Assembly: GCA_963575745.1 (NCBI GenBank)
Contig: CAUYUJ010015015.1
Location: 20,001-84,000 of the forward strand
Source: Prorocentrum cordatum
Taxonomy: Eukaryota; Sar; Dinophyceae; Prorocentrales; Prorocentraceae
DNA: 64,000 bases
Direction: 5' to 3'
Shown: in pieces, positions 32,205 to 43,009 of the stretch
Layout: each line of letters opens with the position of its first letter
Position numbering within the stretch: the stretch's first letter is position 1
Program-made: the position numbers and the translations under genes
Notes under the pieces: model-generated
The model's input: only the letters and a program-made list of their open reading frames with translations
What the model was told of the DNA's origin: nothing
The model's database searches: none

Positions 32205-33000
32205 CAAAATCCGTGGGCTACATGCTGGCCGGGCCGCCAGGCACCTTCGACATCGGCTCCCTCACCGAGGACCTCGAGAGCAGGGTCGTCGGATACAGCG
32301 GGGACGCGGTCACCAAGCGGCGCGACCTAGAGTGCGCGCGGGTTGTCCCCGCGTGGCCGAAGCAGGGCCATGCATGCATCCTCCCTGTCGCGGAGTTCGT
32401 GTCAGAAGAGCTCCGCGACGACCTCCTCTGCCCGGAGCGGTGCCTTCTCCCGCGGTCAGAGTGGCCCCTATGCCCTCCAAGGTCGAAAGTGCACGCGTCT
32501 GACCATGAATGGTATTCACTGGTTAAAGCAGGCGCGCGGCTCGGGATTTTCTCGGAAGTCGAGGAGCAGGACGTGTTTACAGACGGCAACGGGCAGATGG
32601 TTTTGCAGGGCGCGATGGGGGTGGACAAGGTGAAGGTAATCGAGGGCCAGGAGGTTACCCTGCTTCGCTTCATCAGCATCTTCACCCCCCTCAACGCGTA
32701 CCTCCGCAGGGTGCGCGGCGATGCAATGTGCTTGCCTTTTCTGGGTCAGCTGACGTTCGCGCAGCTCGAGCCAGACGAGGTGTTCTTGGTGGAGTCGGAG
32801 GACATGGAGAGTTGCTTCAACCTGTTCGAGCTCCCTCCCTGCTGGAAGGGGTACTGCGCGTACTCGAAGCGCGTGCCGCAATCAGCCTTCGGAGGGGACC
32901 CCAACAAGGAAGTGTTCGTCTGCATAAGGTCTGTTCCGATGGGGGCATCGTTTGCTGTCGAGATCATGCAGAACATGGCCCGGCGCTTCGTGTTCGATTA
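32205..33000 (+). CDS. RT N-terminal half of DIRS-like element, partial
   Basis: Open frame reading MLAGPPGTFDIG, then the RT finger/palm region: VTLLRFISIFTPLNAYLRR, MCLPFLGQLTF, then VESEDMESCFNLFELPPCWK (motif A region, Asp in SEDMESCF) and FVCIRSVPMGASFAVEIMQ (the PMG motif typical of DIRS-type RTs). It ends at ARRFVF, where an ATT/CTT/CCT microsatellite begins, so motif C (active-site strand) is missing. That missing half is on the minus strand at 29,785-27,681. The frame carries on through the microsatellite to 33,601, but this is an artefact. Confidence 0.7.
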
Positions 33001-33172
33001 TTCTTATTGTCTTTATTATTATTATTCGTCTTCTTCTTCTTCTTCCTCCTCCTCCTCCTCCTCCTCCTCCTCCTCCTCCTCCCTCCCCCTCCCCCCCCCC
33101 CCCCCTCCTCCTCCTCCTCCTCCTCCTCCTCCTCCTCCTCCTCCTCCTCCTCCTCCTCCTCCTCCTCCTCCT
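33001..33172 (+). repeat. ATT/CTT/CCT compound microsatellite
   Basis: ATT, then CTT, then CCT triplets in succession, exactly at the broken end of RT. Confidence 0.95.
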
Positions 33173-33334
33173 ACCTGTGGCAGCAGAGGTGGAAAAAAGT
33201 CCACCCATCCGCGCAGGCCGCACGCGCGGCACGCCGCGTGGGGAGGCGGGGGGCGCGTCCCCGAGCGGCCTCGCGCGGGAAGCCTGCGCCCCCCGGGGTC
33301 GAAGAGGGCGCAGTGGGCCCCGCATTCGAGCGGC

Positions 33335-33335
<1 letters not shown>

Positions 33336-33381
<46 letters not shown>

Positions 33382-33475
33382 GCCGACGACGACGACGACG
33401 ACGACGAGGCCGCCGACGATGACGAGGCCGACGACGAAGACGACGACGAGGATGAGGACGACGACGACGGCGGCG
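33336..33475 (+). repeat. (GAC)n microsatellite
   Basis: GAC with GAG and GCC variants. Poly-Asp frame is an artefact. The only GAC/GTC array here with no family B minisatellite beside it. Confidence 0.95.
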
Positions 33476-33639
33476 CTCTGGCGCGTGCGACGTCTGGGCG
33501 CCGCCCCGCGCCGCTCGAGCGGGTGCGCTCCTCGTTGCAAGACGCCGCCTGGATTAGGTCGGGCACGTCCCCACGGGCGGGGAGTCTTGTCGGAGAGATG
33601 AAACACGTGGTCAATCAGTGTAAAGAAGATGATCAAACA

Positions 33640-33720
33640 TAGTCCAGCAGTCCTCCCCAGACTATTGTTTGACTACTCTTGGATACCTCCTGTGGAGGGA
33701 CATGCCCGACTTAAAGCTAG
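33640..33720 (+). repeat. Dispersed CTCCTGTGGAGGGACATGCC repeat
   Basis: GACTACTCTTGGATACCTCC and GACATGCCCGACTTAA match 50,430-50,485 (AAACTATTCTTGGAGATTCC, GAACGTGCCCGACTTAA) and, reversed, 21,055-21,090. Confidence 0.65.
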
Positions 33721-33965
33721 GACAAGGAAAACAAATCGGGTGAGGATAGCAACGAGATTCTCTGAGATCCGGCGGCGCTGGAGGACGTCTCGCGCGCAGC
33801 GGTCTTCTCAGCGGTCCGGAACGATGTGGGAGCGTTCCGGAGGGCGCTGAAACGGATCGATCCTCGCCCTAGCCCCGTCCGACGTGGGTGGAAGCCCCCC
33901 TCGCCTTCAACAGAGGCCCAGGGAGACACAAACACATCGACACACACTGGGACGCACAGAGACAT

Positions 33966-34143
33966 ACTGATACTATGGCGCGCGTTCGACCCGAACACAT
34001 AGTATACCCAACTAGTAGTATATATCGCTTATATCTCGCTTCCCGAGCGACGTGGCCTGAAAGAGCCCGCCACGACGCACACACTCTAAGATTTCTCCGC
34101 GCGCGCGTCGCCAATGGGGGGGCGACGCACACATAGTATCAAT
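33966..34143. mobile_element. MITE of ~178 bp, copy 2
   Basis: Inverted ends ACTGATACTATG and CATAGTATCAAT. Interior homologous to 31,846-32,024 in the same orientation. Confidence 0.8.
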
Positions 34144-34177
34144 ATGTTGGGGTGACGCCGACACAACCCAGGATCCC

Positions 34178-34232
34178 GCCAGGGGTGGTCCTGGCGCCGA
34201 TCCAAGAATTCCGCACGGACCCCCCAGGAACT
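34178..34232. mobile_element. Fragment of GGATCCAAGAAATCC foldback family
   Basis: GGCGCCGATCCAAGAATTCCGCACGGACC matches one arm of the elements at 20.5, 48.5 and 56.8 kb; the other arm is absent. Confidence 0.5.
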
Positions 34233-34547
34233 ACGTTGATGTCACCTGTTCTCCGAGCACGGGGCCTGTCCCTAGGCGAAGGGCGCCCCCCACTTGACAG
34301 CGCCTGCGCTGGCCCCGAGACAATCTTGGAGCCCGTGGTGCTGAGGAGTTGCTAGCATGCTGCCCGCTCCCACGAGCGAGTTGCACACTGCTCCCGCCGA
34401 GATTGCGGTGCAGCTCGCAAGGTGGGAGCTGGCGGTCAAGGCGTGCGCGGCTTACTGAAGGCATCATCGTTCGTGCACGCTTCACTTGTTCGGAGGGCAG
34501 AAAATCAATCCTGAGAATAACCACCCCGACACGCGAAGCCGCTTAAT

Positions 34548-34621
34548 AAACGCACCCAAAAAAAGAATCAAACAGGGCAGGGCTATTTAATAAACGGCCA
34601 AGGCCCTTTAAGAAACGCCAA
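34548..34621 (+). repeat. Dispersed GGGCTATTTAATAAACGG repeat, copy 2
   Basis: ACGCACCCAAAAAAAGAATC, AGGGCAGGGCTATTTAATAA and ACGGCCAAGGCCCT align with 20,308-20,380. Confidence 0.65.
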
Positions 34622-34918
34622 TTGTCTGGTCCGGATGGTTTTTCCTCCCTTGATTATTGCTCACGCGCTGTGACTGGCGCCCGGCTCTTCAGTTCAGCTC
34701 AATACGCTGGCCGCGAAGGACTGCACGAGAGCGACCCGCCCGCGGACCACCTCGCGGTCGGGGCGGATCGCAACCACTTCGGGCCGACCGTCGACAAGCT
34801 CGGACTGATCAGAACCGGATGTGAACGGGCCGATGTGGTTGGGACGTTTGGGGGAAGCTGTAGTATTATTTTGGTTACAGCCGGATCCAGGACTGAAGAA
34901 TATCCTTCAAGAGCATGA
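34622..34918 (+). other. Unrecognised 98-codon open frame
   Basis: The least repetitive frame in this stretch (AVGADRNHFGPTVDKLGLI). Mixed composition, no membrane segment or motif I recognise. It could be an exon fragment or chance. The sequence around it to 35,270 shows no other structure. Confidence 0.25.
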
Positions 34919-35275
34919 CACCCTCCGCCAGCCAAAACACACAAAACATCCTAGGGTACCCTCCCCAGGATGCACAAGAACATCAAACAAACACGAATAA
35001 CACGAGTGTACCCTCCCCAAAGCAACCTAGATCTTACACCTCGGTCGACTGTAAGAGAAGGCTCGCAAGAGCGCTCCTGGATGCAGAGAATTCCGTTAGG
35101 TCCCCCAGAGGAATTCCGAACAAGCGGTTGCGATCGGGCCGATCACCGACGGCGCATTACATATATGGTGCGCAATTTTTCCCAACCCTCCTTGTGTTGG
35201 GTACTCCGTTTGAATAGAGAACTGTGGTATCCACCTTCCGCCCTCTCCTCCTTCTTCTCTCCTGTGTTCGCGGTG

Positions 35276-36560
35276 CCCTGCGGGGCTGCGATCTGCGCAA
35301 CTGTCGCCACTTTCGTGGGTTCCTGGGAGGCCCAGCGGAGGTACGTCCTACGCAGATCACTTTGAGGCCTCCCTGTCCCCTGCGGGGCTGCGATCTGCGC
35401 AACTGTCGCCACTTTCGTGGGTTCCTGGGAGGCCCAGCGGAGGTACGTCCTACGCAGACCACTTTGAGGCCTCCCTGTCCCCTGCGGGGCTGCGATCTGC
35501 GCAACTGTCGCCACTTTCGTGGGTTCCTGGGAGGCCCAGCGGAGGTACGTCTACGCAGACACTTTGAGGCCTCCCTGTCCCCTGCGGGGCTGCGATCTGC
35601 GCAACTGTCGCCACTTTCGTGGGCTCCTGGGAGGCCCAGCGGAGGTACGTCTACGCAGATCACTTTGAGGCCTCCCTGTCCCCGGCGGGGCTGCGATCTG
35701 CGCAACTGTCGCCACTTTCGTGGGTTCCTGGGAGGCCCAGCGGAGGTACGTCCTTACGCAGCAGAGGCCTCCCTGTCCCCTGCGGGGCTGCGATCTGCGC
35801 AACTGCGATCTTTCGTGGGTTCCTGGGAGGCCCAGCGAGGTACGTACGCAGACCACGCCTGTCCCTGCGGCGCGATCTGCGCAACTGTCGCCACTTTCGT
35901 GGGTTCCTGGGAGGCCCAGCGGAGGTACGTCCTACGGTGAGGCCTCCCTGTCCCCTGCGGGGCTGCGATCTGCGCAACTGTCGCCACTTTCGTGGTTCCT
36001 GGGAGGCCCACGGAGGTACGTCCTACGCAAATCACTTTGAGGCCTCCCTGTCCCCTGCGGGGCTGCGATCTGCGCAACTGTCGCCACTTTCGTGGGTTCC
36101 TGGGAGGCCCAGCGGAGGTACGTCCTACGCAGATCACTTTGAGGCCTCCCTGTCCCCTGCGGGGCTGCGATCTGCGCAACTGTCGCCACTTTCGTGGGTT
36201 CCTGGGAGGCCCAGCGGAGGTACGTCCTACGCAGATCACTTTGAGGTCTCCCTGTCCCCTGCGGGGCTGCGATCTGCGCAACTGTCGCCACTTTCGTGGG
36301 TTCCTGGGAGGCCCAGCGGAGGTACGTCCTACGCAGATCACTTTGAGGCCTCCCTGTCCCCTGCGGGGCTGCGATCTGCGCAACTGTCGCCACTTTCGTG
36401 GGTTCCTGGGAGGCCCAGCGGAGGTACGTCCTACGCAGACCACTTTGAAGCCTCCCTGTCCCCTGCGGGGCTGCGATCTGCGCAACTGTCGCCACTTTCG
36501 TGGGTTCCTGGGAGGCCCAGCGGAGGTACGTCTTACGCAGACCACTTTGAGGCCTCCCTG
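35276..36560 (+). repeat. 102-bp satellite, 13 copies
   Basis: The unit starts CGGGGCTGCGATCTGCGCAA and includes TTTCGTGGGTTCCTGGGAGG and GGAGGTACGTCCTACGCAGA. Starts at 35,281, 35,383, 35,485, 35,585, 35,686, 35,783, ~35,867, 35,957, 36,058, 36,160, 36,262, 36,364, 36,466. The last five are exactly 102 bp apart and nearly identical; those at 35,780-35,957 are shortened. Because 102 is a multiple of 3, 34-residue repeats stay open on both strands. This is a satellite, not a shown protein. Confidence 0.95.
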
Positions 36561-36561
36561 T

Positions 36562-38000
36562 CCCCTTGGCGTACTTGGCGCGCGCCTGGCGCACCTGACG
36601 CGCACCTGGCGCGCTGGGCGCACCTGACGCACCTGACCCGTTGGGCGCACCTGGCTCGCACCTGGCTCGCACCTGGCGCACCTGGCGCGCACCTGGCACG
36701 CACTTGGCGCGCACCTGGCGCGCACCTGGCGCGCACCTGGCGCGCTGGGCGCACCTGACGCACCTGACACGCTGGGCGCATTTGGCGCGCACCTGGCGCA
36801 CCTGGCGCGCTGGGCGCACCTGACGCACCTGGCGCATCTGGCGCACCTGGTGCACCTGGCGCGCCTGGCGCGCCTGGTGCAACTGGCGCACCTGGCGCAC
36901 CTGGCGCGCACCTGGCGCACACCTGGCACACATGGTGCATCTGGCGCACCTGGCGCACCAGGCGCGCGGGGCGCACCTGGCGCACTTGCCACACCTAGCG
37001 CAGACCTGGCGCACCTGGCGCGCCTGTCGCACCTGGCGCATCTGGCGCACCTGGCGCACCTGTCGCACCTGGCGCACATGGCGTACATGGCTCACTTGGC
37101 GCGCCTGGCGCAACTGGCGCGCTTGGCACACCTGGCGCACCTGGCGCACCTGGCGCGCACCTGGCGCGCACCTGGCGCACACGTTGCGCACACCGCGCAC
37201 CGGGCGCGCGCTTGGCTCACCTGGCGCGCACCTGGCGCGCACCTGACGCGCTGGGCGCACCTGGCGCACCTGGCGCGCTGGGAGCACCTGGCGCGCACCT
37301 GGTGCACATGGCGCGCTGGGCGCACCTGACGCACCTGGCACACCTGGCGCACCTGGCGCACCTGGCGCGCCTGGCGCGCCTGGCGCGCCTGGCGCAACTC
37401 GCGCACCTGGCGGCCCTGTGGCGCCTGGCGCGCACCTGGCGCACACCTGGCGCACCTGGCGCACCTTGCGCATCTGGCGCACCTGGCGCACCTGGCGCAC
37501 CTGGCGCACCTGGCGCACTTGGCGCGCTAGGCGCACACCTGGCGCGCACCTGGCGCGCACCTGGCGCACCTGGCTCACTTGGCGCGCCTGGCGCACCTGG
37601 CGCATTTGGCGCGCCTGGCGCGCCTGGCGCACCTGGCGCACCTGGCGCACCTGGCGCGCCTGGCGCCACTGGCGCACCTGGCGCACCTGGCGCGCCTGGC
37701 GCGCCTGGCACACCTGGCGTACCGGGCGCAGCTGGCGTACCTGGCACACCTGGCGCGCTGGGCGCACCTGGCACACCTGGCACACCTGGCGCACACCTGG
37801 CGCACACCTGGCGCACACTTGGCGCACCTGGCGCGCCTGGCGCACCTGGCGCGCCTGTCGCGCCTGGCGCGCCTGGCGCACCTGGCGCACCTGGCGCACC
37901 TGGCGCACCTAGCGCACCTGGCGCACCTGGCGCACCTGGCGCACCTGGCGCACCTGGCGCACCTGGCGCGCCTGGCGCGCTTGGCTCACCTGGCGCGCAT
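36562..38000 (+). repeat. 9-bp (CTGGCGCAC)n minisatellite, 1.4 kb
   Basis: About 150 units of CTGGCGCAC/CTGGCGCGC with occasional 12-mers, inserted in mid-unit of the 102-bp satellite. Frames read collagen-like GAPGAPGAP or LAHLARLAH and stay open on both strands because 9 is a multiple of 3. A looser version occurs at 62,515-62,690. Confidence 0.95.
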
Positions 38001-38002
38001 GG

Positions 38003-38045
38003 TCTTCCGGGAGGCTCAGTGGAGGTACGTCCTACGCAGATCACC
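38003..38045 (+). repeat. Residual end of the 102-bp satellite
   Basis: GGAGGCTCAGTGGAGGTACG and TCCTACGCAGATCAC resume the satellite after the 9-bp array. Confidence 0.85.
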
Positions 38046-38129
38046 ACTATACCATGGCGCCGAAATGTCCTTCGGTATTGCATGGCCCTGAATGCAATTG
38101 CCACTTGTGTAGAAAGGGTTGGGTACGTC

Positions 38130-38520
38130 GCAGGATAATTATTATGCCATCGATGTTGTGCAATATTTGCTTTGCAGTGTACATGTTGTCTCTATGTGGT
38201 GCAAAAAAGGTGGTGCAAATTACGCAGCGCACAATTTAGGCGGTGCAATCGACGTGGTGCGATGCAAGTGGTGCAGTATGTGCCGTGGTGCCTGCTCGGT
38301 GTGATATAAATGGTCAGACCTACGTAGTGCAACCCATGGTGCGCACTCAAGTGGTGCAGTCTGTGTTGTGCAATCCACTTTGCGCAATATTAGTGGCGCA
38401 ATACATGTTGTCCAAACTATGTGGTGCAACATGCGTGGTCACATATGTTCCGTAGAATTTACGCGGCGCAATACAATATGTTGGCGCAATGCAATATATG
38501 CGGTGCGATATGACGGCGGC
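38130..38520 (+). repeat. GTGGTGCAAT-type minisatellite
   Basis: Loose 16-20 bp units containing GGTGCAA or GGCGCAAT with variable tails (TACATGTTG, TATGTGGTGC). Related in style to reverse family B. Confidence 0.65.
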
Positions 38521-38559
38521 CCAGTTCCTCAGCTCAGAAGTCAGAACCCCAAACCATCT

Positions 38560-38840
38560 GGAAATGCATGACATAACTCCGTATGCATCTCTATATGTGT
38601 GTATACAAACATGTATGTATGTGTACGCGTCGGTATGTATGATCCACATGTGCACATGTGCACATGGGCACATGTGTATATGTGTGTACGAGTCTTCAAC
38701 ATGCATGGGTATACGCGTCGGAGATACAGGCGCGTGTGCCTGTAAATGCACTTATGCTCAAACGTCTGAGAATGTGCATACATATGTATGTGCCTACATG
38801 TGCATATATTTCCGCATACACATATGTATGCATCCTCAGG
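38560..38840. repeat. TG/CA/TA-rich alternating tract
   Basis: ACATGTGCACATGTGCACAT and GTGTATATGTGTGTAC runs: alternating purine-pyrimidine DNA, potentially Z-forming. Confidence 0.6.
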
Positions 38841-39400
38841 GAATCCTATCGAATCCCTGGGCGACTGCAGAATTCCCTAAAAAATCCTTCGGATTCCCTC
38901 GGATTCCTTATTTTCCACAGGGAATCCTGGGAATCCACAGGAATGGCACGATTATTCAGGGAATCCTGGGAATCCCGAGAGGTCCGTAAGAGCAGGAACC
39001 CTTGGGAAGGAGGCCGAGCGCCTTAGCGGTGGCAACAGCGAGGGAGGCGAGGAGTTGTTCAGTCTCCTCCCCCCTCGCCTTGGGGACGCGGGTTTCTTCA
39101 GGCCTCAAGCGTAACATGGTGCCTCCATTGGAGGCGTCACCCTCGGGGGCCTCATGAGCCCCCCTGCCCAAGAGACGCTTGAATCCTGAGGAATCCCTAA
39201 GAACCCCTCAGAAATCCGCCAGGAATCCTGCAAGAATCCCTCAGGGATACATGTATCTGCGTTCCCTCATGATTCCCTCAGGAACCCCTCAGGAATCCAT
39301 TCTAGGAATCCTTCCTGGGAATCCGCAGGACCCCCGCAGAACCAACACAGGAATCCATTAGGGTTCCCTCAGGAATCCCTTAGGAATCCGCAGGCAGACC
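38830..39400 (+). repeat. GGAATCC minisatellite
   Basis: Degenerate ~10-bp units (AGGGAATCCT, AGGAATCCCT) in two blocks (38,830-38,980; 39,180-39,400). A weaker form is at 43,825-43,920. The unique island between them (38,990-39,170) has a minus frame (MLRLRPEETRVPKARGEE) that I cannot place. Confidence 0.75.
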
Positions 39401-41285
39401 AAGAGGCCTTCGCCCCAAGACAGGCCACGAGGCCTGCAAGAGGGCTCCAAGACGACCCAAGGAGGACCCCAAGACGGCCCAAGAAGCCTTCAATAAGGCC
39501 CAGGAGGGCCCCAGGACAGCACCAAGAGGGGGCCCAGAGGGGGAACCCGAACAGACATTCCGAGTCATCCACCCCAAGGCACTTCCGGGTTGCCCAAGAA
39601 GCCCCCAACTGGCCCCCAGGGAGCCGCAAGATGGCCGGAAAGAAAAACAAGAGGGCCCCAGGAGGCCCCCGAGAGATTCAAAAACTGTCTCCAAGACGCC
39701 TCCGAGACGCCTCCCAAAAGACCCCTATCAGCCATCCGAGTGGCCTCGGACCCGCAACCCAGGCACGGTGGCAGGATGTGCCGACGGCCATTCGATCCGC
39801 CACCCCCTGTCGATTCATCGCAGGGGTGCCTGGCGTGCCAAATAATCTGGGTTTTGGTTTTGGTTCTCTTTCCAAAAGAACTCTCCCTGGGGCTCCGGCG
39901 CGTCCCGCCGGCCACCTGGAAACTGCACAAGTCAATGCCTGTTCCGTCCCAAGATGGCCCAATATGGTCCCAACACGGCCAAGATGGCCCATGATGGCCT
40001 CCAAGATGTCTCCAAGACAGCCAAGATGGCCTCCAAGACGGCTAAGGTGGCCCCAAGATGCATCCAAGACGGCCCAAGATGGCCTCAAGATGGTCTAACA
40101 CGGCCCAGAAGGCCCGCAAGAGGCCTCCAAGACGACCCAAGAGGCTTCCAAGAGGTCCTCCAGGAAGGCCCGAAGAGGCCAAAATCATTGACTTTCCTTT
40201 GGTTTTTGAAGGATTTGGGAATTTGCGCCTTTTCGGCTTTCCGACGGCCCAAGGCGGCCCAAGAGACCCCCAAGATCGCCCAAGAGGCCTCCAAAATGGA
40301 CCCATGACGGCCCAAGAGGCTCCCACGACGGCCCCAAGAGGGCCCGAAGACGGCCCAATAGGCCTCCAAGACGCCAACGATGGCCACCAAGACGCCCACG
40401 ATGGCCTCCAAGACGCCCAAGATGGCCTCCAAGACGGCCCCGAAGCGCCCCAAGAGGGCCCCAAGTCGGCCCAGAAAGACCCCCAAGACGGCTCCCGACG
40501 GCGTCAGACGTGCCAGGAACCCACCAAGATGGCCGAAGTTGGCTCGAAGCTGGCCCAAGACGGCCCAAGAGGCCCCCAAGAGGACCTCCAGGAAGGCCTG
40601 AAGAGGCCAAAAACTCTGATTTTCCTGAGGTTTTTGACGGATTTTGACGTTTGCTTCTTTTTGGCCTTCCGACGGCCCAAGACGGCCCAAGAGGCCCCCA
40701 AGAGGCCTCCAAGATGGCCCCAGAACGACCCAAGAGGGCCCCAAGACGGCCCCAAGAGGCCCCCAAGACGGCACAGGAGGCCTTTAAGACGCCCAAGATG
40801 ACCTGCAAGACGGCCCTGGAGCACCCCAAGAGGGCCCCAAGTCGGCCCATAGAGGCCCCCCAAACGGCTTCCGACGGCATCAGACGGACCAGGAGCCCAC
40901 CAAGACGGCTGTACATGGCCCTAAGATGGCCCAAGACGGCCCAAGAGGCCTCCAAGACGGCCTCCAGGAAGGCCCGAAAAGGCCAAAATCATTAATTTCC
41001 CTTCGGTTTTTGAAGGATTGTGGCATTTGCTTTTTGTTCGGCCTTCCGGCTGCCGGAGACTGCCCCAGTGCCCCCAAAGATCGCCCAAGAGGCCCAAGAC
41101 ACGGCCCCAAGAGGCCCCCAAGACGGCCCAAGAGGTCTCCAAGACGCTCAAGATGGCCTCCAAGACGGCCCAAGAACCCTCCAAGACGTCCTCCAAGAAG
41201 GCCCGAAAGAGTCAAAATGGCCTCCAGATGGCCAAGATGACCTTCAAGATGCCCATGTGTTCCCCGAAGGCTTTCCAAACCGACT
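39400..41285 (-). repeat. Family A minisatellite, reverse, with three islands
   Basis: GGCCCAAGACGGCCCAAGAG units. Conserved islands at 40,163-40,255, 40,590-40,676 and 40,970-41,055 (GAGGCCAAAA, GGTTTTTGAAGGATT, CTTTTCGGCTTTCCGAC), spaced ~427 and ~380 bp, so a higher-order repeat. Interrupted at 39,720-39,945 by unique sequence that shares GGCACGGTGGCAGG with 5,208-5,221. Confidence 0.85.
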
Positions 41286-41289
41286 CGGG

Positions 41290-42000
41290 GAACACATGGT
41301 CCGATAGCTTGGCAGGTCTGGCCTCAACGTTCGGCCACATAGGCGCTTCCAAAAAGGCAGAGGGCGGCGGTAATTCGCCTTAGGCGTCTTCGATAATCAT
41401 TCGTCGGGTGTTTTGACAGATGCTGGCGTCGCCTCGCTGCTGGTCCTGGCATGCAGCCCAGCTCCACCCCTGGTGCCGCCCCGCTGCGGACGCTGCGCTT
41501 GGGCGCAACCTCACACAGTCGGCGCACCTGGTGGACACAGCACTTTGCTGTTGGCAGCCCCTGGACCCCTGTACTGGTTCAACCACTTGCTCGACAGTGG
41601 GCCGTGTTCGGCCCTGGTCACTGGTCAGATCACTTGCTCGACCACTTGCTGGACCACTTGCTGGACAGTGTACTGGTTCACTGGTCAGTGGGCCCTGGCA
41701 GGGCCCGTGGGTGCGCCCTCGCCTCGGCCCGGCTGCTGCCACGGTCGGTCGCCGCTGCTGCGGCCGGCCGCTCTGGCCCGCAATACTCCTCCACGTCTGA
41801 GCGGTCTCTCCTCCCCCTCCCCCCTGCACGGCCGCCCTCGTCCTTGTCCCTCTCTTGCACGCCGGACAGGCTGGAGCGGACTGCCTCTGCCTCGCCAGCG
41901 ACGGGTGCCCGCCGTCTGTGTGCGTGGGTTCTCGCCCGTTTCCCCATGCGTGCACGGCAGATACTGAGAATGTCAGCCCAAGAGCGCGCTTCTTTATGAT
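41290..42000. other. GC-rich sequence, no recognised gene
   Basis: Several 120-190 codon frames on both strands without motifs. A CCACTTGCTGGA minisatellite of three to four units lies at 41,630-41,678, between two copies of CACTGGTCAG. Confidence 0.45.
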
Positions 42001-42004
42001 CGGC

Positions 42005-42149
42005 GATGACGGGGGTCATGGGGGGCGGGCGGGGGGGGGTATGACGTAACGTCCCCCCCCCGCCCTGTGGCTCAGGCACCACAGCCGCGGCCGCGCGCAC
42101 GACGACGGTGAGCGACGAGCGACGAGCGACGACGACGACGACGACGACC

Positions 42150-42181
<32 letters not shown>

Positions 42182-42190
42182 CACCACCAC
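42005..42190 (+). repeat. TATGACGTAACG block with (GAC)n
   Basis: GATGACGGGGGTCATGGGGG, TATGACGTAACG, then GCGCGCACGACGACGG and a GAGCGACGAGCGACGAC array. The first part is mirrored at 43,625-43,685 and the GAC part is repeated directly at 43,448-43,550. Confidence 0.8.
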
Positions 42191-42204
42191 GCGAGCAACA
42201 TGTA

Positions 42205-42540
42205 GGTGGCGATCTGCCCCACAGCGCCTGTGTACACCACAGTGCTGGCGTGCACCACAGCGCTTGTGTTGTGTACACCACAGCGCTTGCGTACACGGCA
42301 ACAGCCGTGTGCAACACAGCGCCTGTGTACACCATAGTGCGCGCGTGCACCACAGCGCTGGTGTATACCCCAGCGAATGTGCACACCGCAGCAGCCATGT
42401 GCAACGCAGCGCCTTTCTACACAACAATGCTTACGTGCAGCGCAGCGCTTGTGCACACCACAGCGCCTGTCTACACCACAGCATCCGCGTGCACCGCAGC
42501 GCTGGTGTACACCAGAGTGCCTGCGTGCACAGGACAGGTA
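42205..42540 (+). repeat. Family B minisatellite
   Basis: CACCACAGCGCCTGTGTA units, forward, directly after the GAC array. Confidence 0.85.
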
Positions 42541-42619
42541 GAAGGAGCATGTCAGTGACGATCTGCTGCGGACAGCTAAACGCCACGCCAGGGAAATGCT
42601 GATGATGGAATGCGACGCT

Positions 42620-42740
42620 TTTCCTTCCTCCCTCCTCCACCCCCGCCTTCTCCTCCTCCTCCTCCTCATTCCCCTCCTCGTCCTCCTCCTCCTCGTACTC
42701 CTCCTCCTCCTCCTCCTCCTCCTCCTCCTCCTCCCTCACC
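42620..42740 (+). repeat. (CCT)n array
   Basis: TCCTCCTCC with CGTCCT variants. Confidence 0.9.
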
Positions 42741-43009
42741 CTTCCCCCCCGCCGTGCGGGTCGGCACTACAGCGCACGTGCGCGTCTCAGCGTGCACCGC
42801 GGAATGGTCGATTGAATAAATCCACGTGGTTCTCGGACGGCCAATTTAGCTGGGGCTTACTGGACGCAGATGGGAAGAGTTAGGATGATGCGGGCGGACT
42901 CCAGAGGAATCGTAGATTCCAGCAACGCTTCTTTGTGCATTTCCAAATCCTACATAAAACATTTTGTTTTCAGTTGAATCCACAGGCGCTCCATTTTGTC
43001 ATAAAGAAG

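Larger units (their letters stand above)
25628..33000. mobile_element. DIRS-like retroelement, internally inverted
   Basis: Parts seen: a duplicated 466-bp non-coding block (25,628-26,667), tyrosine recombinase (-), RT C-terminal half plus RNase H (-), Gag-like frame (+), and RT N-terminal half (+). Recombinase plus an RNase H with DIRS-type spacing is the hallmark of DIRS/Ngaro elements; the Gag and RT resemble families abundant in dinoflagellates. Strand switches at about 29,780 and the break near 33,000 fit one 3.2-kb inversion. Two small MITEs and two microsatellites have also invaded it. Misassembly is the main alternative. Confidence 0.7.

Noticed and set aside
35276-36560. CRISPR-like regular array
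   Set aside because: Whole 102-bp units are conserved, with no unique spacers; the genome is eukaryotic.
35932-37908. 658-codon minus frame and collagen-like GAPGAP + frame
   Set aside because: Both follow from 102-bp and 9-bp periods being multiples of three. No start context, signal peptide or non-repeat domain.
42108-42602. Thr/His-rich frame across (GAC)n and family B
   Set aside because: Composition set entirely by the two repeats.
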